A model generated the notes under the pieces. That model was given only the letters and a program-made list of their open reading frames with translations, was not told where the DNA came from and searched no databases. Shown in pieces: positions 8,818 to 19,340 of a stretch of DNA of 64,000 bases. The number at the start of each line of letters is the position of its first letter. The stretch's first letter is position 1. The stretch is taken from positions 1 through 64,000 of the forward strand of contig JAGVJN010000017.1 in the NCBI GenBank assembly GCA_020051095.1, given 5' to 3'. This DNA is from Pseudomonadota bacterium. Its GTDB lineage: Bacteria; Pseudomonadota; Gammaproteobacteria; Legionellales; Legionellaceae. Both the position numbers and the translations under genes were made by a program.

Positions 8818-9793
8818 ATTCTTTCCCTGTATGATGACTGACCGGTAAAATGAGTCGTATTGTGGTGCCTATATCCGGTGTTGAATCAATGGTGACTGTC
8901 CCGGCGTGTTGATGGATAATTGACTCAACAATGGCCAAACCCAACCCTGTTCCCTTTGCTTTCGTCGTAAAAAACGGATCACATACTTTCTCTAACATCG
9001 ATTTAGGCATACCACAGCCGTTATCTTCAATATCAATGGCAATGAGCGTGTCCCAAATAGGATAAACCTTTATCTTGATATAGCTTGCTTTGGCTTGCAA
9101 GGCATTATCCAATAAATTGAATAAACAACCCGTTAGCGCTTCAGCATTCGCTATCATTTGCCAATGCTCATCCACAAGACTCTCACAGATTAACTCAACG
9201 GGGTTATCGTGCACATATGTCTTTGCATGATTTTGCCATTGAGAAAACCAGTCGGTGAGATGGATGGACTCTTTCTTCAATTGTTCACCACGGCAGTAAG
9301 CAAGTAAATCATGAATTTGCCGCTCAATGGATAGATGGCATTGCTTCAACTTTTCCATCAATCCTTGTCGTTTATCTTCGGTCGTGGTTGTATTTAAACG
9401 CTCCGTCAATAGCATGGCAGACGCCAAAGGGGTTCTAAGTTGATGTGCCAGTTGGGCCGTCATCTGTCCGATGGCCGATAATCGTCTTTGATGTGCTAAA
9501 TGACGTTGTAACGTTCGAGAAGGGGTGACATCCACTAAGGTAATTAATTGTCCAGGATGATCTTCGATGGTAGACAAGGATACCTGCAACAACCGACCAT
9601 CTTGAGTAGCCACTTCCAAGCCATCGGGTTGCATTTGCTGAAAACAATGCTGCATGACGGCATCCCAAGGGCTTCCTTGCCAATCTTTCCCTAATATCAG
9701 CTTTGCGGCGGCATTTAACCAATCGACCTTGCCATGATTATTGACCCAAATCACAGCAAATGGCATTGTTTCTAGTATCGCATCATTTAACAT
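8795..9793 (-). CDS. fleS: Flagellar sensor histidine kinase (FleS/FlrB-like)
   Basis: This is a soluble two-component kinase with no membrane segments: a PAS-like sensor (about 1-90), a HisKA dimerisation domain with phosphorylated His117 in LAHQLRTPLASAM, and an HATPase domain with an N box (FNLLDNALQA), G1 (DIEDNGCGM) and G2 (KGTGLGLAIV). FleS/FlrB kinases phosphorylate the adjacent FleR/FlrC to switch on middle and late flagellar genes. It is the first gene of the operon, with about 214 bases of non-coding DNA between its start and infA. I found no convincing sigma-54 or sigma-28 promoter there. Confidence 0.93.
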   Translation of the reverse strand: MLNDAILETMPFAVIWVNNHGKVDWLNAAAKLILGKDWQGSPWDAVMQHCFQQMQPDGLEVATQDGRLLQVSLSTIEDHPGQLITLVDVTPSRTLQRHLAHQRRLSAIGQMTAQLAHQLRTPLASAMLLTERLNTTTTEDKRQGLMEKLKQCHLSIERQIHDLLAYCRGEQLKKESIHLTDWFSQWQNHAKTYVHDNPVELICESLVDEHWQMIANAEALTGCLFNLLDNALQAKASYIKIKVYPIWDTLIAIDIEDNGCGMPKSMLEKVCDPFFTTKAKGTGLGLAIVESIIHQHAGTVTIDSTPDIGTTIRLILPVSHHTGKEYAANINC

Positions 9794-10007
9794 ATTGTTT
9801 TTATTGAAGTCTGTGTTATAACTTTATGTTACTCCAAGATGCAGGGGATGAAAATTACTCGACGCAAAAAATAATACCCCTCGCACAGGTCGATGAGATA
9901 AAACGATGTTTAAAGTGTTGAAAAGTATTATGTATTGTTGCTATTTTGCTTAAATTCAGGCATTATCCATATCTTTTATAACAATGGTTAACAATAATAG
10001 AGGACCC

Positions 10008-10229
10008 ATGGCGAAAGAAGAAAGTATTGAAATGCAAGGTACTGTTGTTGATACATTACCTAACACCATGTTTCGAGTGGAATTGGAAAATGGGCATGTC
10101 ATAATAGCCCACATTTCAGGTCGAATGCGCAAAAACTATATCCGCATTCTCACTGGTGATAAAGTCACTGTTGAGCTGACACCGTATGATTTAACCAAAG
10201 GACGAATAATTTTCCGAGACAAAGGTTAA
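10008..10229 (+). CDS. infA: Translation initiation factor IF-1
   Basis: IF-1 binds the ribosomal A site during initiation. The 73-residue protein is a single S1/OB-fold domain with the near-universal sequence [19 protein letters not shown] and the C-terminal [12 protein letters not shown]. An upstream in-frame ATG at 9984 exists, but the start at 10008 matches the family. It has an AGAGGA ribosome site about 4 bases before the ATG, so I chose it. The gene is divergent from fleS and convergent with the acid phosphatase gene. Confidence 0.98.
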   Translation: MAKEESIEMQGTVVDTLPNTMFRVELENGHVIIAHISGRMRKNYIRILTGDKVTVELTPYDLTKGRIIFRDKG

Positions 10230-10261
10230 ACCCCTTATCCCTTCTCGCCGAAAATACCTGT

Positions 10262-10924
10262 TTATGGAACGTAGTAATAGGGATTTGGCATCTTAAAACC
10301 TTTCAGCGTATACCCACCTGTGATATCGCTCTCTTGGTCTCCGATACTGGCAATAATGGTATAACCCAAATCAGAGATTTCCCGTCGAGCTTGCGTCTTA
10401 AAGGGGATGATGGACTCTTGAAGATAGCGATCAGGGCGCATATATAAACCTGTCCATTTCTTATAGCCTGCTTCCTTCAAGTTTTTTATGGTAGCCATTT
10501 TTTCAGACTCAGTGCGACCTGTGACAAAAAAAACTGCCACGCCCTGCTTGCGTGCTTCATCGTATAACGCCAACATGGGAGGAATCGCAGGCGATCCGCC
10601 TGACATGATTTCACGATGAACGGTTTCTCTATCGCCGATAAAACTTCGTGCTTCCAGTTTGCTATAGTTGCTTAAACTTGTTTCATCAATATCTAAGACA
10701 ATCGCCAGTTTTTTGTGTTTATTTTGTATTCGGTTAATTTGTAATTTAATGTACTTCCTAGCTTTCTCAACAACCGATTTTGCATCTTGCATATAAGCGC
10801 CCGAATGATAATAGCGGGTCACCTTATGACGGAGCGTTGCTAAATTGGATGGCTCTTGGGCAAATGCATAAGAAGTAAACAACAAACAAATGGTTGGTAT
10901 GATGAAAGATAAAATTCGGCCCAC
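10262..10924 (-). CDS. Secreted HAD-family acid phosphatase (class B/IIIB type)
   Basis: The 220-residue protein has a signal peptide (hydrophobic 4-20, cleavage near AFA-Q). It then has the HAD phosphatase motif DIDET, with nucleophile Asp78 and acid Asp80. Motif II FFVTGRTES and motif IV IGDQESDITGG also match the HAD subfamily IIIB (plant vegetative-storage-protein/acid phosphatase type). It probably acts in the periplasm on phosphomonoesters; the substrate is unknown. It has no lipobox Cys, so it is not a lipoprotein e(P4). It is separated from greA by 85 bases. Confidence 0.85.
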   Translation of the reverse strand: MGRILSFIIPTICLLFTSYAFAQEPSNLATLRHKVTRYYHSGAYMQDAKSVVEKARKYIKLQINRIQNKHKKLAIVLDIDETSLSNYSKLEARSFIGDRETVHREIMSGGSPAIPPMLALYDEARKQGVAVFFVTGRTESEKMATIKNLKEAGYKKWTGLYMRPDRYLQESIIPFKTQARREISDLGYTIIASIGDQESDITGGYTLKGFKMPNPYYYVP

Positions 10925-11009
10925 AGTGACTTCAATGGTTTAAAAATTTGCTCAATTGTATCATTGAATTAACAGTTTGAAAATAGACTATTTTCCCAAG
11001 AAACAACTT

Positions 11010-11486
11010 TTAAATATATTCAACCGCAATAATATCATACTCAACCACACCATCGGGTGTATGCACTTGCACGGTATCGTCAATCTCTTTACCAACTAAA
11101 GAACGACCAATCGGTGAACTGTAGGAAATTTTACGATGCTTGAGATCGGCCTCATCTTCACCGACTATTTGATAAGTAACCTCTTTATCCGTCTCATTAT
11201 TAATGACCGTCACTGTGGAACCAAATATCACTTTCCCATTATTTTCCATCGTCTTAACATCGATAATATGTGCAACGGATAACTTTGCTTCTAGCTCCTG
11301 AATGCGGCCTTCATTAAAGCTCTGCTGTTCTCTTGCCGCATGGTATTCAGCGTTCTCTTTTAAATCGCCATGAGCTCTCGCCGTGGCGATTGCCTCAATA
11401 ATACGCGGTCTTTCAACTTGCTTTAATCGGGTTAATTCTTCTTTAAGAGCATTTGCTCCGGCAACCGTCATCGGATGTTTTTTCAT
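11010..11486 (-). CDS. greA: Transcript cleavage factor GreA
   Basis: GreA rescues backtracked RNA polymerase by inserting its coiled coil into the secondary channel. The 158-residue length is exact for the family. The N-terminal coiled coil carries the tip residues in [16 protein letters not shown], including the acidic pair that coordinates the catalytic metal, and the C-terminal domain ends [16 protein letters not shown]. It begins 7 bases after carB ends, the common carAB-greA arrangement in gammaproteobacteria. Confidence 0.98.
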   Translation of the reverse strand: MKKHPMTVAGANALKEELTRLKQVERPRIIEAIATARAHGDLKENAEYHAAREQQSFNEGRIQELEAKLSVAHIIDVKTMENNGKVIFGSTVTVINNETDKEVTYQIVGEDEADLKHRKISYSSPIGRSLVGKEIDDTVQVHTPDGVVEYDIIAVEYI

Positions 11487-11493
11487 ATTTCCC

Positions 11494-14400
11494 TCAGTGT
11501 AAATCTTGTAATTTAGTCACGGTTTGGCGATCTTCATACTTTAATGCCAAAGCCGCGGCTTCTGCCCCAGATAGGGTTGTCGTGTAGCTAATTTTTTGTT
11601 GCAAGGCGCATCGTCGAATAGCAAAGGAATCAGCTGTCGCCTTTTTCCCTTCAACCGTATTGACAATGAAGTCAATTTCATTATTTTTTATCAAGTCAAC
11701 AATGTGAGGGCGACCTTCTGCGACCTTATACACTCGCCGGCAATTAATTCCAGCAGCTTGAATCACTAGAGCCGTCCCTCTGGTCGCAACGATTTCAAAA
11801 CCCAATTCAATTAAACGCCTTGCAATTTCCCCAATGCGAGTTTTATCAGCATCTTTAACAGAGACAAATGCACGGCGACGCTTAGAAATTTGGCCATCGG
11901 CACCACGTTGGGCTTTTGCATAAGCTTGACCAAAGCGACGAGCAATGCCCATGACTTCACCGGTTGATTTCATTTCTGGCCCTAAAATTGAGTCAACCCC
12001 AGAAAATTTAATAAAGGGAAATACGGGCATTTTGATGGAATAAAAAGCAGGCATGGGATAAGTCGGGCCTAGGCCTTGGTCTTTTAAACTTTCACCCGCC
12101 ATGCACCTAGCACCAATTTTTGCTAGTGGTAGTCCCGTTGCTTTGGAGACAAAAGGCACGGTTCTTGACGCCCTTGGATTGACTTCCAAGACATAAATAT
12201 CATCACCTTGGATTGCAAATTGAGCGTTTATCAAACCCACAACCCCTAATTCTAGGGCTAACCGTCTCATTTGATCGATTAAATCATGCTGCACGACGGA
12301 GCTTAGGCTAAAGGGTGGTAATGTACAAGCCGAATCACCGGAGTGAACCCCTGCTTGCTCAATATGCTCCATGATGCCACCAACCATCACTTCCTTCCCA
12401 TCACAAACCGCATCGACATCCACTTCGGTGGCGTCATTTAAGAATCGATCTAATAACACTGGCGAATCGGGTGATACATGAACCGCATGTTCTAAATAAT
12501 GGGCAAGATCATCGGGATGATACACCACTTCCATCGCTCGTCCTCCCAGCACATAAGAGGGGCGTACAACCAGCGGGTAGCCGATTTTTTCAGCCACTTT
12601 AAACGCTTCATCCATGCTTCTTACAGTGCCGTTTGGTGGTTGATTGAGACCCAGTTTGTTAACCACCTGCTGAAACCGCTCTCTGTCTTCTGCTCGGTCA
12701 ATGGCATCGGGTGAGGTCCCAATGATAGGCACACCGTTATCAGCCAGCGCCTTGGCTAATTTTAACGGCGTTTGTCCACCATAGTGAACGATAACGCCAA
12801 AAGGTTTTTCCAGTGCTACGATGGCAAGCACGCTTTCTAAGGTTAACGGTTCAAAATACAGTCTGTCAGAAATATCAAAATCCGTTGAAACCGTTTCTGG
12901 GTTGCAATTAACCATGATGGTTTCAAACCCTTTTTCCCGCAATGCCATGGAAGCATGCACACAACAATAATCAAACTCAATGCCTTGCCCAATACGATTT
13001 GGACCGCCGCCCAGAATCATGATTTTCTTCTCATTCGTGGTAGGCTTTGCTTCGCAGTTAGGCCAATAGCTTGCATATAAATAAGCCGTATCCGTCGGAA
13101 ACTCGCCCGCACACGTATCAATTCGCTTATAGGAAGGAAGGATGTCCAGCTTGTTGCGAAGGTCGCGAACGGTTTGCTCATCGGTTTGTAGCAGGCGGGA
13201 AAGTGTTTTATCAGAAAACCCTTTCAGCTTGTATTCCCGCATTGTGACAGCATCTATTTTGTCTATTTTATGCCCTTGTAATTGTTTTTCCATCTCAATG
13301 ATCTGCTCAATTTGACGTAAAAACCAAGGATCGACTTTCGCTTCTTGGTGGATTTCTTCGATTGACATGCCTAGTCGAAATGCATCGGCGATGTACCAGA
13401 GCCTATCAGGCCGTGGTTCTCTTAATAAGCCAGGGAGTCTTGCCATATCCTGCTCATTTAACAGCGGTGTTAAGCCAGCACGGCCTGTTTCAAGCCCTTG
13501 AATTGCCTTTTGTAAAGCAGCACAAAAATTATCTCCAATCGCCATGACTTCGCCAACCGATTTCATTTGAGTCGTCAATGTTTGCGGTGTTTGCGGGAAT
13601 TTATCAAAGTTAAAGCGAGGAATCTTAACCACCACATAATCGATACTCGGTTCAAACGATGCAGGCGTTAGTCCGCCGGTGATTTCATTTTCTAGTTCGT
13701 CTAAGGTATAACCCACTGCCAGCTTTGCAGCAATTTTAGCAATGGGAAAACCCGTGGCCTTAGATGCGAGTGCTGAGCTTCTTGAGACCCTTGGATTCAT
13801 TTCCACCACCAGGACGCGTCCATCTTCAGGGTTTATTGCAAACTGAACATTCGCACCACCCGTTTCAACACCGACTGCCTTTAATACTTTAATAGCCGCA
13901 TCTCGTAAGCGCTGATACTCTTTATCAGTTAGCGTCTGTGCCGGAGCGACAGTAATGGAGTCACCCGTATGGACTCCCATGGGATCAAAATTTTCGATTG
14001 AGCAAATAATAATACAATTATCGTTCTTATCGCGCACCACTTCTAACTCATATTCTTTCCATCCTAACACTGACTCATCCAGTAAAAGTTCTCGAGTCGG
14101 TGAAAGATCTAAGCCTTGCTGGCAAATCTCCTCAAATTCTTCTTTGTTATAGGCAATGCCACCGCCGCTGCCACCCATGGTAAACGAAGGACGAATGATG
14201 GTGGGGAAACCCAGTTGATCTTGTACTTGAAGCGCTTCTTCCATACTGTGAGCGATATGAGACCGAGGCATTTCCAATTTATTTTTTTCCATCAGTTGGC
14301 GGAACTTTTCTCTATCTTCGGCCTTATCAATCGCCTCTTTGGTTGCACCAATCATTTCAACGTTGTGTGTTTCCAAAACGCCATGTCGATGTAAATCAAG

Positions 14401-14697
14401 GGCACAGTTTAAAGCCGTTTGACCACCCATGGTGGGCAAAAGGGCATCGGGCTTTTCCAGTTCAATGATACGAGCAACTTCTTGCCACTGCACTGGCTCA
14501 ATATAGGTTGCATCCGCCAGGCCAGGGTCTGTCATGATTGTCGCAGGATTTGAGTTCACCAGAATAATACGATAACCCTCTTCTTTCAGAGCCCGTACCG
14601 CCTGGGTACCAGAGTAATCAAATTCACACGCTTGGCCAATAACAATGGGGCCGGCACCAAGAATGAGGATAGATTTTATATCGGTACGTTTTGGCAT
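11494..14697 (-). CDS. carB: Carbamoyl-phosphate synthase large subunit CarB
   Basis: CarB makes carbamoyl phosphate from bicarbonate, ATP and ammonia passed from the glutaminase subunit CarA, for pyrimidine and arginine synthesis. At 1,067 residues it is full length. It has two homologous ATP-grasp halves ([20 protein letters not shown] at the start; [20 protein letters not shown] near 560) and a C-terminal MGS-like allosteric domain. No carA lies upstream: the adjacent gene is a divergent SET-domain gene. CarA must therefore be encoded elsewhere. Confidence 0.98.
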   Translation of the reverse strand: MPKRTDIKSILILGAGPIVIGQACEFDYSGTQAVRALKEEGYRIILVNSNPATIMTDPGLADATYIEPVQWQEVARIIELEKPDALLPTMGGQTALNCALDLHRHGVLETHNVEMIGATKEAIDKAEDREKFRQLMEKNKLEMPRSHIAHSMEEALQVQDQLGFPTIIRPSFTMGGSGGGIAYNKEEFEEICQQGLDLSPTRELLLDESVLGWKEYELEVVRDKNDNCIIICSIENFDPMGVHTGDSITVAPAQTLTDKEYQRLRDAAIKVLKAVGVETGGANVQFAINPEDGRVLVVEMNPRVSRSSALASKATGFPIAKIAAKLAVGYTLDELENEITGGLTPASFEPSIDYVVVKIPRFNFDKFPQTPQTLTTQMKSVGEVMAIGDNFCAALQKAIQGLETGRAGLTPLLNEQDMARLPGLLREPRPDRLWYIADAFRLGMSIEEIHQEAKVDPWFLRQIEQIIEMEKQLQGHKIDKIDAVTMREYKLKGFSDKTLSRLLQTDEQTVRDLRNKLDILPSYKRIDTCAGEFPTDTAYLYASYWPNCEAKPTTNEKKIMILGGGPNRIGQGIEFDYCCVHASMALREKGFETIMVNCNPETVSTDFDISDRLYFEPLTLESVLAIVALEKPFGVIVHYGGQTPLKLAKALADNGVPIIGTSPDAIDRAEDRERFQQVVNKLGLNQPPNGTVRSMDEAFKVAEKIGYPLVVRPSYVLGGRAMEVVYHPDDLAHYLEHAVHVSPDSPVLLDRFLNDATEVDVDAVCDGKEVMVGGIMEHIEQAGVHSGDSACTLPPFSLSSVVQHDLIDQMRRLALELGVVGLINAQFAIQGDDIYVLEVNPRASRTVPFVSKATGLPLAKIGARCMAGESLKDQGLGPTYPMPAFYSIKMPVFPFIKFSGVDSILGPEMKSTGEVMGIARRFGQAYAKAQRGADGQISKRRRAFVSVKDADKTRIGEIARRLIELGFEIVATRGTALVIQAAGINCRRVYKVAEGRPHIVDLIKNNEIDFIVNTVEGKKATADSFAIRRCALQQKISYTTTLSGAEAAALALKYEDRQTVTKLQDLH

Positions 14698-15004
14698 AAT
14701 GCTATCTATTCAATGAAAGTGCCCTATTCTAACGATTTATGGGTCAATTTTACAGTGTATTGTTACGATAATTTGTATTAAACCGACTCATTTGCTGTCA
14801 GAGAGCGAAATTAACGATAAATCCTCAAACAAATTCTATAAATAGAAAGTTTAAAGGCCACATCAAATCCCATTTCCTGATTCATTCGAGTTTAAAACAA
14901 GATTAAGCATTTACAAAAAGCCTTCTATACTCATTTAACTTTTCCTTAAGGACGCCGTGTTAAAATTCGACCCGATTTAAATTGTATCAATTCCGGAGTG
15001 AATA
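14698..15004. other. Intergenic region carB / SET-domain gene
   Basis: This 307-base AT-rich region lies between the divergent carB and SET genes. I see no gene or tRNA in it. It must hold the carB promoter and the SET gene promoter. The right part contains a TTAA-N7-TTAA direct repeat, listed separately. Confidence 0.6.
14934..14966 (+). promoter_or_regulatory. Candidate PmrA-type box and -10 element before the SET gene
   Basis: Two TTAA half-sites lie exactly 11 bases apart (14935-14938 and 14946-14949, with CTTAAG at the second). A TAAAAT hexamer follows at 14961-14966. PmrA boxes of Legionella and Coxiella effector genes have the form of two tandem TTAA-containing half-sites one helical turn apart near -35, so the geometry fits. 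TTAA pairs are frequent in AT-rich DNA, so chance is possible. Confidence 0.35.
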
Positions 15005-16357
15005 ATGGGTAAACAAAAACGTCCTAATGAACAAGCTAATAAATCCGGAGGAAATGAACCAACGGATTTGGTGATTTTTTCTAACCCAGAGAAAATAAAA
15101 GTAGATGATGGCAACAAAATCATCCAAATATCCCCTAAACAGGTATCTGTAATGCTTGGCCGTCCTTTTAAAGATACGATTGTCATTCCTAAAACATTAG
15201 TTAATCAACTAAATACCGCTTATTCTCAGGGTTATCATTCACAGTTAACAACACTAATCTTAAAGAATAGACAACAGATGGTCATTTTCAGCATGGGGGA
15301 AGCAGGGTATGGAATCCGAACGGATACTCGCATACAAAAAGGAACACCTTTGGTATTTTATCCGGGCATTGTTGAATCAAGACAATCTGATCTTTCTCGT
15401 AGTGAGTATGCAAAAGGAACCACGGTTGTATTGCAAGGAAATAAATTTAATGAATCCTATGTCTTAAACGCTGAAAATAACTGCGGCTTCGGAAGCTTGT
15501 TACCATTTTTACCCAAGGCTAAAATGCTTGAAAAACATTTTAAGGTTAGCAAGAACTGGAAAGATAAGGTGGCTTGTGAAAACCTAAATTTGGAATTCAA
15601 TTACTTTAATTATGGAGTCCGTATAACGTTCATTTCTGCTAACCAAGATTTACAACCAGGATCAGTCATTGGTTGGGATTATGGTATGAACTATTTCCTT
15701 AACATGATGTATCAACATACAAACATGAGCCAACCTGCATTTATGCTATTTGATAAGCAAGGCAAGCCTATCAATTCAAATCATTACATACCTCAAGCAT
15801 TATGGGTACTTTATAAAGTAGGAAATAATATTGGCGCTTCGACTGTTGATTATAAAAAAGTGCTTGAAGCCATTAAAAAACAGGAATCTTTAACCTTGGA
15901 ATATCAGCGTAGTGCGGAAACAACAGGCAATGTGTTAATACCATTTGAAACATTGGAAAAACTCTTTGTTAAACACATTTCAACTTATGCGCATCTAGAT
16001 TTGTTAACGGATCTTTGGGAAGAAGCACGGGAAGATGCTACAGAGATTTTCAAAATGATTGAACAACGAAAAGTAGACCCTTCACCCATAGCGCAGAAAG
16101 AGTTAATATTCCTGAGAAAACAATTTACCTTGATGTCATCCTGTATCCCAACTATCGAAGAACGAAACGGATTACTCGGTATTGCAACCTGGCTGGTTAA
16201 GCGAAACATCACGAAAGAGCCTGCATCCACTTTAGAGCGAGAAATGTACTTTGATGATAGCAAACCGCCCTCTGTCATACCATTGTCAACCTTTAAGGCA
16301 GCAAAATCCGTTGTTTCTGAAATACCTGAGCAAAAACATGAAATAACCTATCTTTAA
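15005..16357 (+). CDS. SET-domain protein, candidate secreted effector
   Basis: This 450-residue protein has a SET-like lysine methyltransferase domain at about 98-232. The evidence is the AdoMet-binding entry GYGIRTDTRIQKGTPLVFYPG (101-121, of which the first 20 fit best), a split NxxC-type segment ENNCGFGS (157-164), and the C-terminal SET motif ISANQDLQPG...GWDYGMNYF (210-231), which matches the usual 'GEELxxDYG' ending. There is no signal peptide or membrane segment, and the last 200 residues are helical and unrecognised. A bacterial SET gene standing alone suggests a host-directed effector, but self-modification is also possible. The start has a GGAG site 8 bases upstream. Confidence 0.7.
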   Translation: MGKQKRPNEQANKSGGNEPTDLVIFSNPEKIKVDDGNKIIQISPKQVSVMLGRPFKDTIVIPKTLVNQLNTAYSQGYHSQLTTLILKNRQQMVIFSMGEAGYGIRTDTRIQKGTPLVFYPGIVESRQSDLSRSEYAKGTTVVLQGNKFNESYVLNAENNCGFGSLLPFLPKAKMLEKHFKVSKNWKDKVACENLNLEFNYFNYGVRITFISANQDLQPGSVIGWDYGMNYFLNMMYQHTNMSQPAFMLFDKQGKPINSNHYIPQALWVLYKVGNNIGASTVDYKKVLEAIKKQESLTLEYQRSAETTGNVLIPFETLEKLFVKHISTYAHLDLLTDLWEEAREDATEIFKMIEQRKVDPSPIAQKELIFLRKQFTLMSSCIPTIEERNGLLGIATWLVKRNITKEPASTLEREMYFDDSKPPSVIPLSTFKAAKSVVSEIPEQKHEITYL

Positions 16358-16386
16358 CAATCATTATAGGATGGAGCAATTTGCTG

Positions 16387-16407
16387 GCCTGCCCGCTTTC
16401 AGGCTTT
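16387..16407 (+). terminator. Weak hairpin after the SET gene
   Basis: GCCTG (16387-16391) pairs with CAGGC (16400-16404), followed by TTT. It lies 30 bases after the SET stop codon and could end that transcript. The stem is short, so this is tentative. Confidence 0.3.
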
Positions 16408-16495
16408 CTCCTGATTGAGCACATTCGCTCTAAAAATACTTAGATATGGTATGCTTTGGATGTTTATAACCTGTTAAGTATGGATTGATTACTAC

Positions 16496-17995
16496 TTAGG
16501 GCATCTGGAAGTTCAGTATCGGCTGTGGGTAAGTCGATATCGAACCATAATTTTCTTTGGTTGATGCCTTAAATAACCCAAACTTCACCTGGCTGAGTTC
16601 ACTTAAAGACTTTGCCTCAATCACATCCTTGGCGCTAAGCGCTACTTGTTGTTTCTTAGGGAAAAAAAGTAAGGGGTTATTATCAGGCTCTGTTGGCTTT
16701 TGCTTCTCGATTAAATGATTTAGCCAAAACAGACTCAAGCTAAAGACGACGGTAACACCCACCATCGGGCCAATTGGCAAGTTTAGCGCAAGAAGAAGCA
16801 TCAGCGGTGCGCCAAGCAAGAGCAAGCCTTGAAACATTTTCTTGTTTTTTTGATAAATTATCATTTGCTGATAGAACATTTTTTTTTCGATTAAAGCCGC
16901 TTTATGGTCATCCGTCTCACTCTCGGATAGCGCTAATAACTTTTCATTGATAGTCTGAATATACTGACCATACAGTTTGGCATCATCGTCAATTTGGGCT
17001 AACGTTTGATAAACGGTAAGCCCAAGTGCTAGCGCCCCTCCACCCATCAAGATCCAAGGGGCGGCAGGGGAAAAAATCGTTAAGTAAAAGGCAAAATCTG
17101 GCGCAAACATCATCATCATTGCAGGAATAAACATCAAACTCACCGCCACATTTCGCTTTAGCTGATGCTGTTTAATCTGCCACTCATGGGAATTTAGGCA
17201 TAATTGTTGTTGCTGAATATAAAGCTCGACTACGGCTAATTCTATTTTTTCTTTATATTTAACAGACAAAAGAGGTAACGTGTTTTGATTATCTTGTTCA
17301 TGACTTTCTAATTTTTGTTTTAAATCACTAAAAGCGCTCTCAAGCAACTGAAGTTTTGTTTCTATCGCCTGCTTTTGCTTTTCATAATCGGCTTTCGCTT
17401 CATTAAGCTCATAAATCGCACTGCCCACATCAAACACCATCAAAAATACGTTTAATAGCGCACCACCTAACGCATGGAAGGGCGAAACACGTCCGTTTAG
17501 CCAGAAGTAAGACAAGAAGTTAACTAAACCCCACACGATATCATTAAGTATTTGAAATTTTCGGTTTTTCCACTCAGTTAAAATTTTAGCATGGGTGTCA
17601 AGCGAATTGTCATCATCAACCACAACACTTGAGTCCATAAAGTGTCTTAGCAACATAAAGAGGTTGAGTGACAGCCTAAAGCCGTATAAAGAAAAACTCA
17701 CCACGCTTAAGAAATTTGAAGGGATATTGAGTCGTTGATTAAACCGCTCAAAATCAATGTCTGGGAAGCAATCACTGATATTTGGTAGGTGATAAATACT
17801 ATCAAGCAGGCCGCCATTGCCACCCACCCAAAGCCAATAAAGACGCCAGTAGTTTGCGTCTGTCGCCTTATCAATCACCTCATCGATAAGCAAGTAGGTG
17901 TAAGCATTAAAGTCAGAAGCAGCTGCATCAACCTTACCAAGCGACGGGGTATTATCTACGATGCTCATTTCAGTTGATTCTGTTTGACTGGCCAT
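16496..17995 (-). CDS. Multi-pass membrane protein with central coiled coil, function unknown
   Basis: I do not recognise this 499-residue protein. It shows hydrophobic segments at about 94-118, 152-166, 174-195, 282-328 and 395-430. A charged, Gln/Glu/Lys-rich helix predicted to be a coiled coil spans about 196-278. The ends are hydrophilic: there is a Ser/Thr/Asp-rich N-terminus without a signal peptide, and a C-terminal tail from about 432. It stands alone, convergent with the SET gene. Paired hydrophobic hairpins around a long coiled coil are common among secreted membrane-targeted effectors of intracellular bacteria, but an ordinary inner-membrane protein is equally possible. Confidence 0.6.
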   Translation of the reverse strand: MASQTESTEMSIVDNTPSLGKVDAAASDFNAYTYLLIDEVIDKATDANYWRLYWLWVGGNGGLLDSIYHLPNISDCFPDIDFERFNQRLNIPSNFLSVVSFSLYGFRLSLNLFMLLRHFMDSSVVVDDDNSLDTHAKILTEWKNRKFQILNDIVWGLVNFLSYFWLNGRVSPFHALGGALLNVFLMVFDVGSAIYELNEAKADYEKQKQAIETKLQLLESAFSDLKQKLESHEQDNQNTLPLLSVKYKEKIELAVVELYIQQQQLCLNSHEWQIKQHQLKRNVAVSLMFIPAMMMMFAPDFAFYLTIFSPAAPWILMGGGALALGLTVYQTLAQIDDDAKLYGQYIQTINEKLLALSESETDDHKAALIEKKMFYQQMIIYQKNKKMFQGLLLLGAPLMLLLALNLPIGPMVGVTVVFSLSLFWLNHLIEKQKPTEPDNNPLLFFPKKQQVALSAKDVIEAKSLSELSQVKFGLFKASTKENYGSISTYPQPILNFQMP

Positions 17996-18211
17996 AATTA
18001 CCTACCTCATTTCATATTACTACCTGCCTCCCTACTTAATTTCCATTGGCAGCTTTAAAAAAAGCCTTCCTCACTCGTTTATACCACATTCTAACACAGG
18101 CTAAGATTATAATAGACAGTTTGTTGGTGCTTTTTTGCTAACAGGCATGCTTTCCACCAAAATTTATAGGTAACCAACCAATCTATCATTCCATTTAGAC
18201 TTTTCGAATAA

Positions 18212-19321
18212 TCACGAGTAGATAAATCGACTTAATTTAAACAAATTTTCCACCATCCAATTTGAGTTCCTTGGCCGTGAAGGATGTCGAATGGTTAATA
18301 ATTGTTTACCAATATTTTTGCCTTCAAACAATCGTTGTAAGGTTTGAGGGATATTATCAAAGCCTTCTTGCATATCAATAAGTTGTTTGATTTTTCCACT
18401 ATTTTGCCAGTGGTAGAGTGTCATTAATGCCTTAGGTAAATCTCGCATATAATCTAATATGACAAAGCCGTGCATGCTGGCACTTTGCGCAATTAAATTG
18501 AAGATATTTTTCGTTCCTGGGGCTTCTGCTTTAGCAATGCTCTCTTCCGTCAATAGATTATATTGGGAGATGGCGCCACATAATATAACGCGGGCAAATT
18601 TGTTCAGGTGAGTTAAGGCTATCTCCAGCGTTTCACCGCCAACATTATCAAAATAAATATCGATACCATCGCCAACAGCGTCTTTAATTTGTTTGACCAA
18701 ATCCCCTGATTGATAATCAATGGCTCTATCAACGCCAAGATCATCCAAGAGAAATTGGCATTTTTTCTTACCTCCAGCAATGCCAATGACGGTGGCCCCT
18801 TTGAGTTTAGCAATTTGACAAGCCATTGAACCAACAGCACCAGCGGCTCCGCTAACAAGCACCGTGTCTTTTGCATTAACTTTAGCAATTTTATGCATTC
18901 CTAACCATGCTGTCACACCGGTGATACTGAGTGCTGCGACCATAACAGGATCCAAAAAACCGGGAATAATTTGCGGCTTTGCGAAATCTTTTTCTTGCGG
19001 GTCATACAGTTTATAGTCCTGCCAACCTAAATTACCATAAACAAAATCGCCAACCTTAAATTTGGAATTTTTTGATTCGACAACTTGGCCAATCCCAAAT
19101 GCTCGCATCACCGAATTTAAGGGAATTTTAGGGACATAACTATCAATGATTGCCCAGATTCGTTGCGTCGGATCAAACGACAAATAATTAGTCTCAACCA
19201 ACACCTGCCCGTCGTTCAATGTATCTATTTGCTCAGTGACTTGCGAGAAATTGTCTTGTGAAAACATCCCTGTTGGCCTTGAAACAAGCTGCCATTGTCG
19301 ATTGGTATATATTGATGTCAT
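18212..19321 (-). CDS. NADP-dependent zinc-free medium-chain oxidoreductase (CurA-like)
   Basis: The protein is an MDR-family reductase of the leukotriene-B4/curcumin reductase type. It has an N-terminal GroES-like fold, a nucleotide-binding motif VLVSGAAGAVGSMACQIAKL, and YFDNVGGETLE downstream. There are no zinc ligands. It reduces alkenal or enone double bonds with NADPH in characterised relatives; the substrate here is unknown. At 369 residues it is about 25 longer than usual, with an extra C-terminal tail after LLTIRHPSRP. It is monocistronic. Confidence 0.85.
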   Translation of the reverse strand: MTSIYTNRQWQLVSRPTGMFSQDNFSQVTEQIDTLNDGQVLVETNYLSFDPTQRIWAIIDSYVPKIPLNSVMRAFGIGQVVESKNSKFKVGDFVYGNLGWQDYKLYDPQEKDFAKPQIIPGFLDPVMVAALSITGVTAWLGMHKIAKVNAKDTVLVSGAAGAVGSMACQIAKLKGATVIGIAGGKKKCQFLLDDLGVDRAIDYQSGDLVKQIKDAVGDGIDIYFDNVGGETLEIALTHLNKFARVILCGAISQYNLLTEESIAKAEAPGTKNIFNLIAQSASMHGFVILDYMRDLPKALMTLYHWQNSGKIKQLIDMQEGFDNIPQTLQRLFEGKNIGKQLLTIRHPSRPRNSNWMVENLFKLSRFIYS

Positions 19322-19340
19322 GGTATGTCCTTATCATTGG

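Noticed and set aside
9794-9983. Sigma-54 or sigma-28 promoter before fleS
   Set aside because: I looked for TGGCAC-N5-TTGC and TAAA-N15-GCCGATAA patterns on the minus strand and found no convincing match.
14970-15190. Minus-strand reading frame antisense to the SET gene start
   Set aside because: It is an antisense shadow with no ribosome site. The plus-strand frame is long and has SET motifs.
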